Assembly (NCBI GenBank): GCA_014529385.2
Contig: CM043968.1
Span: 7,205,648-7,269,647 of the forward strand
From: Adiantum capillus-veneris
Lineage: Eukaryota; Streptophyta; Polypodiopsida; Polypodiales; Pteridaceae
Direction: 5' to 3'
DNA length: 64,000 bases
Shown: positions 56,495 through 64,000 of the stretch, piece after piece
Layout of the letters: the number at the start of each line of letters is the position of its first letter
How positions within the stretch are numbered: position 1 is the stretch's first letter
Notes under the pieces: model-generated
The model's database searches: none
The model's input: only the letters and a program-made list of their open reading frames with translations
Told to the model about the DNA's origin: nothing
Made by a program: the position numbers and the translations under genes

Positions 56495-58730
56495 CTATAT
56501 TGAATCTGTAAAGTTGTTATCTGGTTCTAAGTCTGAGTGTTGTGGTTCTCCTTGTATTTCAACCTCCACATCTAGTATCAAATTCTCTTCTATTTCGTCT
56601 ATAGTGCATTGGGATACACCAACATTGAACTCTTCTTCGTCTTCATTTTGACAATCATACAACTAGGTTGGCATTTCTTCCTGGTAGCCAGCACTTTCGA
56701 TGTGATTCAATATCTTTTCATTGCAAAACATATACACTAATTTTTCCGCTTTGTCTACTAATAGTGTTGTGAACATACTTGTATATACTCCAGTTTCTCT
56801 CTGAACTTGACTTTATTACACATTGTGCCAGTACTTTCATTGCAAGGGGACGAAGTTAGAGTAATGCTCTCCACTACTCATCATCCACCACTTCCATGCA
56901 GGTTGCTCTTTTGCCATTATCTGTACAAAATCATTCGCAAAAGGATCTTCTTTTAATCTAAATGCACTCATTTCTTTGATGCAATCAATTCGGTCTTGAA
57001 CGTTGGAGTAGAACGTGTTGACCACATGATAGGAATCGCTTACCACCTCTGTTTTGGACATCAGATCTAAATTCAATACTCTAGATCGAGCATGTAAGCA
57101 ACACTATGGAGTGGACTGTGAGCACTCTTCCACCTTGCATGAAAATACTTGGCTAAAAAAATTTGTTGTTTGCCAGAGAATGGTAGTCGCCACTCCTTCT
57201 CTACTATAGACTCTTTCAGCTCTTTAGGATTTTCAAGACTCTGTTGGATTGACCACCATCTCATCCACACTTTGCCCAAGTTTGGCACCCTTTTATCAAG
57301 ATTGTGGATTGTTCGCACTTTGCCCAAGTTTGGTACTCTTTGATCAAGATACGGATTGCGAACATAACGGACATCATTAGATGGTATGCATCCCTTACAC
57401 TCCTCCACCAAGCAAATTTGTTTACATTTCCACGTAGACATGTAATTTTATCTTTCACTTTTTCTTTCTGCTCAAGCTACCATTCATCAAAGGCCGTGTA
57501 ATTGAATGTGTCAATCACAACGCATTTATTACGGAGAAGTGATTCCAAGGTATAAAAGTGTGTGCAAAACCGAGTTTCAGCAGGAAGCTTCAACATCACT
57601 GACATGCACATCCTATACAAATCGAGCACTCTTTGTCGTTTCAAGATAAATTTCACAACCTGACGCGATGTATCAATTATTTTGGCGAACCATGTGGTTT
57701 CATCGCTAGTGTACCAATCTTTTGGCACCAAGTTTAAACTGTGCATATTACAACCATTGACAAAAATGTGTGGAAAGCACTTCTTTATTAATTTATAGGC
57801 GTTTTTATAATTCTTTGCGTTGTCCATGACTACTTGAGCGACATATTCAACACCAATTTCTTTAATTAGATTAATCAAGACCTTAGAAATATATTTGCCA
57901 CTTTTAATTGCACCAGAACTATCAATTGCCTTTATAAACGTTTGTCCCCTTGGACAAATTAGCATTACATTGATCAGTGGTCTTCTTTGAACATTTGACC
58001 AGCCATCACTCACAATCGTACATCCTGAAAGCGAAATATTTCCAAGTATTATTTTGCCAACACGTTCTTTGAATTCGATGTAACATTTGTCCAAGAAAAC
58101 ATTTCGTATCGTGTGATAAAGGAGCTAAAAGTCCTGGGCCAAATCACCGATTTTCTTCCAAGTAGCCTTCCAATGATTGCTATCTACCAAGACCAAAGCA
58201 CTTCCAGTAAAGAATATTGCTTTGGCGAGTGCAGTTTGTGCTTCTTCTAGAGAATGCACTCGAAAGCTTTGATGTAATGATTTTTTACGCATTTGACTAA
58301 GTCCACCTTCATTGTGACGCTTAAAAGGAACATTGCTTGGAATTTCTTCTCTCTACGTAGGTTGTTCTCCAAGGTTAGTTGGCGTCACTAAAGGATCTGC
58401 GGAGTTAATATTTGGCTCTGATAACTCCTGACTCGAAGTCTCAGAGCTATATATCTGTTGTCTCTTGCCACCCTTTTTAGCGAGCTCTTCTCTCAAATGC
58501 TTTGCAAGTGCACGTGCCTGAGGATGTTCATATTTCTTACAACTCTTTTTAACGCTACCCAAAAAATGATCCCCAATACGTGGTGCACCACCTGATTTTG
58601 TTGTGTGACAAAATGTACATTGCCACTCCATATATCGGCCGCATATGTTGTGAGCAAAATCGCACTCTTTGCCATGAGCTTTTTTATTCTTTGGCTTCTT
58701 TGTACCACTTGTGCCCACATTTTGCTCCAT
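56495..58730 (-). pseudogene. hAT-superfamily transposase relic (BED finger, DUF659, dimerisation domain)
   Basis: The start ATG at 58730 gives a BED-type finger: CTFCHTTKSGGAPRIGDH followed by KKSCKKY. After a broken stretch (58350-58095) comes the DUF659/RNase H-like catalytic region: GCTIVSDGWSN, then VVMDNAKNYK and GCNMHSLNLV. 57441-57073 continues it (HARWKSAHSPLHSVAYML), with a repeated PNLGKV segment. 57076-56837 has PAWKWWMMSSGEHY. A one-base shift then leads into the C-terminal dimerisation signature SSSERNWSIYKYVH (about 56790-56760) and an acidic tail ending at 56495. hAT transposases cut and paste elements with short terminal repeats and 8-bp target duplications. Frameshifts make this copy inactive. 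Confidence 0.88.
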
Positions 58731-58739
58731 TGCTTTTAA

Positions 58740-59842
58740 ATTAAAAGTGAAGACAAAAGAATCAGATGTTCAATTTTTGAAAGATTTTTCTTATTTTCAA
58801 TATATAATAAAATTTAAAACCATTCAATATGAAAGTAACTATGATGCACAATATGAGATTTTCAATGCACGCTAATCAATCCACATATCGATCACCTATA
58901 TTGTGAGCAAACATACATATTGCAATACAGTCTATGCACGCCATGATAAGTACAACAATGCTATGAATCTCTCAATGCAATTATTGTTATAATGCTTATT
59001 TATATGCCCACTTTGATTTGCAAACAATAAGACACATCTAATTTCAATTGCTACAAAAAACAAACGAAAGCAATAAAATATATGATTGGTCATTTCATGC
59101 ACTAATAATCTATCATATACATAATGCATCTCTATATAAACTAATACATGAACTAACACAAATAAATCTTCAATATAATCACTCAATTGAGGACTCTTGT
59201 ACCTAGTGAAGGATTGTAACTCCCCCATGCAACCAATTCAATATATAAAAGCTATTTTAACCCAATTAAGGATTATAGCTCTTATATTGTGGAGTGACAA
59301 GTGTAAATCAACTCAAATCTATGATGGTGCAAAATACAAAACTTCAAGGATCTTTATATGCCCAGTACACTAGTACAGGATATCCGACCCTTAACTATGG
59401 ACTCGTTTTATATATGCTCATCTTCTAAAACCAATTACAGCCATCATTTAGACCAATGGCTTCTTCGCAATGAGCATGACTATCCAAGTTTTCAGTTGTT
59501 TTGGTTTCGTACCTTTATGTCGGTAAACGAATTAAACAATTTTAAAAGTGGTTACCGAATTAAGAATCACGTTCAGCCCAAAAAAAGGACCTGTGACTCT
59601 GTAACCTTAGGTCAATTCACAAGAGATGACTATACCCGACATTCGGATACACTCCCCAAGGATTTGCATAGCTAAAAGACCGCGGTTAGCACACTGTTTA
59701 CTATATATAATTACTCTCGCCGGACTTTTTCATTTTCCCGATGGTTCCGTCATTGTGCATGCATGTATTCCATCCAGAAGACCTGCAACGTGCGCAACCT
59801 GAGGGAACCGCCCAGTTGGAGAAGACCCATGTAAAGGAAGGA

Positions 59843-59844
<2 letters not shown>
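58740..59844. other. AT-rich non-coding region right of the hAT transposase
   Basis: Loosely repeated motifs (CAATGCACGC, TATGCACGCC) are seen near 58867-58942. If the transposase belongs to a larger element its right end should lie here. I looked for a partner of CAGGGATTTAAT (51764) and did not find one. No gene. Confidence 0.4.

Positions 59845-59891
<47 letters not shown>
59845..59891. repeat. (GA)n microsatellite
   Basis: About 47 bp of GA dinucleotide. Confidence 0.95.
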
Positions 59892-59895
<4 letters not shown>

Positions 59896-60815
59896 GGCAC
59901 CTCCGTTTTTCTCCTCAAAGGCTTGAGAGGATCTTGCTAGATTCCCTCTAGAAAGAAATGAAAAAATCACAATTTTGACCACCTACTTGATGTACATATG
60001 GAATGTTTATTTTTTCGTTTGTACTAAGAGTATAGAGACACCAAAGGGGTGAACTAAAACAATTGAGTTTTTTTCTAGAAGGTTGGTGAATTTTTTGAAA
60101 TTATATGGGTCTCTATGTGGGGGTTAAAATCCTATAAATGTTTCTATTTTGTGGTCATGGCCACCTCAAGAAGGTGGGAGGTAAGGGGGTAGTTATTGTC
60201 AAAATAATCAGAGTATTCTGAAATAACATAGTCGTGCTTTTGTAAAAGAGAATTTTTTTTGTGTTCAACTTGTGTGATGAATATCATATATACTTTATCA
60301 TCTTTTTGAAGGAAATTTTGATTTTGTGTGTGAGATAAAAGAGAACAGTGTAAGAGATGCATCACCAGAAAGAAAAATATTTTGATCTTTAAATGTGAAA
60401 TTCATTTGTGTGTATAGATTGTAAAGTTGCAATTAAAAAATCAACCTTTATAAGCGACATTTCATTTTTTGGTACTTAATTTTACGTGTACCACATTTTA
60501 TTTTATATACATATGGTGTACTTTATAGATTGATTTTATTAACAAGTTTTTCAAAAATAAAATTGTGCGAACTATTGTCATTGTGTACTATAGACACAGT
60601 AGAATTAAGAATTGTGCTTTTCTAGTGATGGAGAAAATCATGAATTGAAATCGGTTTACTTAGATCTTGTTGTGATTGTTAGTATGCCCAATCCTTAATA
60701 AAGTCGCCAAAAGATTTAGGTTCCTCTGCAATGTTTTGTGGACGAGCTATGGATGTTTGGTTGTTGGCTACTAGCAAATCAGGTAATTGGCTTATATATG
60801 GCTATATGGTGGCAC
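59892..60815. other. No gene recognised
   Basis: AT-rich sequence with scattered short open frames on both strands and no motif I can name. Confidence 0.45.
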
Positions 60816-61400
60816 TTATGGTACATACTCCGTTTTGGTATGTCGGGGAAGTGGACTTGGAGTTTTTGTTTGGGTTGCAAAGTGTAGAGTATATGGAAGG
60901 GATTCTTGAATTATGTGGCGATGGAATATTGGCGTTGTTTCTTTGTCAAAAAAAAAAAGGACATGATTGTGCATAATTGTTTGTGTAAGATGTAGGAGTA
61001 TACTTGTTAAAATTGTTCTCATTGTGATTGCCTCAATGAAAGCGTTGTTGAAAGTGATGGTGATTGTTGCATTGTGGTTGGGTGGTACGTACCTCTTGAA
61101 CAATAGAGTTTATCTCCTTTCTCGTATCGTGCGGAAAGAAAATTAGCCACATACATTGAAGTAAGTTTCAATGAGCTAAGCGTGGATTGTACTATGTTGT
61201 GTAGGCTATCTTCATACTTATGCCGAAGAGAATCTATTGAGGTTTCTTCTACCATGCAAAGGAGTAGAAGGTGTTCCCAAAAGCGGTCAATGTAGCAAGA
61301 TATGTTGTCTCCTTGCTTTTATGGAAATTTTTCCAAAGCGCGATGAGCATCGAAATTAATTTGAGGGGGCAGAAACAATCTTTTCACCCATTACTAGAAA
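60816..61400 (-). pseudogene. Possible retrotransposon Gag-like remnant
   Basis: On the minus strand, about 61390-61120 reads NFDAHRALEKFP, then CYIDRFWEHLLLLCMVEE and SIDSLRHKYEDSLHNIV. The pattern (aromatic FWE, acidic EE, alternating Leu) resembles plant LTR-element Gag proteins, but no zinc knuckle or Pol is nearby. The adjoining frame (61103-60816) is unrecognised. Confidence 0.25.
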
Positions 61401-61712
61401 TTTTTCCAAGTTGTTGATTGTTGTACACTTTTGTCGAGAGTGATGCTTGGTCAAAAAAAATGATTAGTAGCACATTTAGTTTTTTTTTCGGTGAATGATT
61501 CTTGATCTGAGAAAATAATCATCAAATTGCACCAATCTGTTAACTTTTGCAACTATCAAATTTGAAGAATGTGTGAGATTTTGATTGATTTTGTGATCTT
61601 TGCACTTCGAAGCTTCATAATTTGGTTAATTAAATCGTCTTTCAAAGTGTCATTGTGCTTCATTTGAATTTTGAGCTACAGTAGGTAAATCTGTTGCTCT
61701 ACGGCTGGGAAG

Positions 61713-61717
<5 letters not shown>

Positions 61718-61745
<28 letters not shown>

Positions 61746-61949
61746 GCCAGATGCAATTGCACGTCCTTTGTCCTTATGCGAGGCATTGACATGCGTACGT
61801 GAGCTCATATATAGTTCATGCTAGAAAGATGTTGTTCATGGACTGCCCTTGCGTTATGTCGAGATGTCGCGTCGTCTCCTGGAACGTGTTAACACGATTG
61901 TAGGATTCGCCCATTGTAACAAGGAGAAAGCACATCTCGCCCATTGCGA

Positions 61950-62001
<52 letters not shown>

Positions 62002-62089
62002 CAGAAGAGAATTTTTAACGCAAAGAAACAATCCCAAGAGACCTGAAAGATCTATCTGATGAGTCTTGGAACGAGAATCTACCACACTT

Positions 62090-62130
<41 letters not shown>

Positions 62131-62263
62131 GAAGAAAAAGAGAGAAGAAGTTTGAAAGTTGTAGCAGGAACAATCTGGACAGAGACCTCGAAATCACTAT
62201 ATATTAGGCTAATATACACTTTTGAGCAAACTCATACAAGCAAATGTCACCCCATAACAATTC

Positions 62264-62310
<47 letters not shown>
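61718..62310. repeat. Cluster of four (CT)n/(GA)n microsatellites
   Basis: Tracts lie at about 61719-61743 (CT), 61951-61996 (GA), 62091-62127 (GA) and 62269-62308 (CT). The Ser/Leu-rich open frames across them are artefacts. The rest of 61401-62560 holds nothing recognised. Confidence 0.92.
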
Positions 62311-62311
<1 letters not shown>

Positions 62312-62573
62312 GGTAAAGCCATCATCCAGGAGTTTCGAACTTCCAAGCCGGCTCCCTCCTCACTTTCCCCTTTTTAGTTTTGTTTATTTTAACTTTTCTT
62401 TTGACACCTCTTTGGACCCTCAGTCCTTAACCGCGGATCACTACTCCAATTGGAGGAAACCTTGATATTGTAACTTCCCTTCCACAATAATATAGACAAA
62501 GAACACAACACACATCACTCTGAACTATGTCACACAACCATTTTTCAGATACACCATGCCAATTTTAAGGGGT

Positions 62574-62691
62574 AGGGAAAGGACGTCCAATGTCCATCCC
62601 TCGGGAAACAGCGGCCGTGCTATGGCGACCGGCGAAGGTCGGAGCCATGCAGGGCAGCTCTTTTTCAAGGAAAGGACGACGTCCTTTCCCT
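62574..62691. repeat. 14-bp inverted repeat and adjoining palindrome
   Basis: AGGGAAAGGACGTC (62574-62587) is the exact reverse complement of GACGTCCTTTCCCT (62678-62691). The right arm also forms a local palindrome, GGAAAGGAC-GAC-GTCCTTTCC (62669-62689). Confidence 0.8.
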
Positions 62692-62966
62692 GTCGTCAAC
62701 AATCGTGGGAAGGGGGGCTAGAACACCCACGAAATGCAGGAGTACTACAGTGTATAGTATTTACCATGACTGACATGTCGCGGTCTGCTTCAATGGACGT
62801 GGACAGAATTTTGGAGGCTGAGTTGTCCACTTCATATGACTTTTCGACACCGACGTGTCAATCAATAAGGACACTGCTTGCTGCTAGCTTTCCGAGCGAT
62901 GAGGGCCGACCCACGACGACGTTGACGGAGAGCAAAAATGTTGCAACCTAGTTGTTTCTCCTAAAC

Positions 62967-64000
62967 CTAAATGGGTGGATTGTATGCACATAGAGCCCAT
63001 TGGGTTGAGCTTGGGAAGCTTTTGACCTCTTGGAAGGTTTGGATGGACGGCCATGGTTGGTCGGGAACATGGTATGTCCACATCTCCCCAGTGGAGAGTT
63101 GGAAGAGGATGAGGTTACCGAGGCCAATGGCTCTTTTGAATCCCTGCAAGGGTGGCAAAGAGTTGGCCACAGCAGGGTCGTACACATACGATATCCTCTG
63201 CTTCTCTTCTCTCCAAGGACCCTCCACATAAATTCTATAGAGGTAGTACACCTCCTCATATGCATGTATGCAATAAAGGTTACCTTGGCATGACACAATG
63301 GCTATCAATAGTTGGGACACATTGGGTTGCTTCTCTTGTGCAAGCTTGTAATTTGTCTCTGGTAAACTTAACAAGCTCCATTCAACGGGAATGGAAGCAT
63401 CATCTTTGGGCGTGCAGTCGCACTTGACGCGGAAGACATACCCTTGCTTCTTGTTGTCTATGCAGGCTGCGTACAGCGAGCCGCCACAACAAGTCATGAC
63501 GTCTGAGTACACGGTAGTTTGCACATTATTGCAAAACCTGTAGAGGAAGTTCCATTGCTTATTCATGTAGTATTCAACAATCACAGAGTTGGAGTTGTTT
63601 CTCTCAAGGCCGATGGCAACGACAACGCCGTTGCAGAAGCCAGTAGAGCAGAGGTCAGGGGCGTCGATGGCAAGGCAAGGAGGGATGGCCTGGACAGTAG
63701 AGGTTTGTAAGCTAAAGAAGCATATGGACTGGCCATGGTAGGGTTTGGAGAGCTTGAGCAGAAGCTTGCCCTCAGTGGCAGGGCAAGCTGCGAGGACCTC
63801 CGCACCGGAGACTGCTTCGCGTGGCTTGCTGGTCCATTTGAGCGACCTCAAATCGTACGTGTGTATGGAATCAGGGACTACAAGCATGATGTTGGGGTAA
63901 ATTATCCCCTGTGTCAGGATCTCTCTGCTCTTGTCTAAGGGGTATTTCATGCTCTTGGTTCCCTTCCTTTTGTCGGAATGATCGAGTATGAAATGCCCAA
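62967..64000 (-). CDS. F-box/kelch-like protein, C-terminal part (continues beyond the window)
   Basis: The minus-strand frame is open from the window edge (64000) to a TAG at 62967, 344 codons. An internal Met lies at 63950, but coding continues upstream (HFILDHSDKRKG), so the true start is outside. The sequence has the beta-propeller-like character of plant F-box-associated/kelch proteins: YDLRSLKWTSKP, STGFCNGVVVAIGLE, CCGGSLYAACID, SCQGNLYCIHA and FQLSTGEMWTYHVP. Such proteins pick substrates for SCF ubiquitin ligases through this domain. The F-box itself would be in the missing N-terminus, so membership is inferred. No frame break, suggesting a working host gene. Confidence 0.7.
   Translation of the reverse strand, partial: GHFILDHSDKRKGTKSMKYPLDKSREILTQGIIYPNIMLVVPDSIHTYDLRSLKWTSKPREAVSGAEVLAACPATEGKLLLKLSKPYHGQSICFFSLQTSTVQAIPPCLAIDAPDLCSTGFCNGVVVAIGLERNNSNSVIVEYYMNKQWNFLYRFCNNVQTTVYSDVMTCCGGSLYAACIDNKKQGYVFRVKCDCTPKDDASIPVEWSLLSLPETNYKLAQEKQPNVSQLLIAIVSCQGNLYCIHAYEEVYYLYRIYVEGPWREEKQRISYVYDPAVANSLPPLQGFKRAIGLGNLILFQLSTGEMWTYHVPDQPWPSIQTFQEVKSFPSSTQWALCAYNPPI

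Overview
This is nuclear DNA from a land plant with a repeat-rich genome. The evidence is a spliced aluminium-activated malate transporter (ALMT) gene, plant-type Ty3/gypsy chromoviruses and Ty1/copia elements primed by initiator-Met tRNA (TGGTATCAGAGC), a plant-type hAT transposase relic and very many (GA)n/(CT)n tracts. The repeat style would fit a fern or another large non-seed-plant genome, but the sequence alone does not settle the lineage.

Layout. 405-4707 (minus): a complete six-exon ALMT gene, with a 370-bp inverted-repeat (MITE-like) element carrying pol III box-like motifs about 100 bp upstream of its start codon. 5891-21569: an old minus-strand chromovirus (element A) that lost most of gag, protease and the N-terminal part of RT by internal deletion. 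It is split by a young, apparently intact plus-strand chromovirus (element B, 8569-17485, 1,649-codon ORF, target duplication GGTGC). About 22400-30200: a decayed minus-strand gypsy element (F), itself split by a complete but decayed copia element (E, 24202-29087, target duplication TCATA). 30755-35700: repeats, a truncated B-family LTR and two copia fragments (C and D). 36028-41500 and 45153-50678: two minus-strand copia elements (G and H) with both LTRs but broken ORFs. Between them lie a LINE reverse-transcriptase fragment, an unidentified ORF followed by an LTR-like sequence, and a degenerate repeat.

51750-58740 is the least ordinary part. From left to right it has a near-perfect 18-bp-stem hairpin, two 61-bp hairpins whose stems covary, a series of hairpins with different stems but a shared loop motif TCGGTAACGCGGC, a 3 x 108-bp tandem array, a degraded protein-kinase-like gene, a RING-like multi-frame ORF, and a convergent hAT-type (BED/DUF659/dimerisation) transposase relic. 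It may be one large cargo-carrying hAT-like element. I could not find matching terminal repeats, so this is a hypothesis.

58740-62960 is mostly non-coding, with microsatellites and a possible gag-like remnant. The right edge (62967-64000, minus) holds the C-terminal part of an F-box/kelch-like gene that continues out of the window. The likely host genes are therefore the ALMT gene and the F-box/kelch-like gene; nearly everything between them is mobile-element DNA in nested layers.
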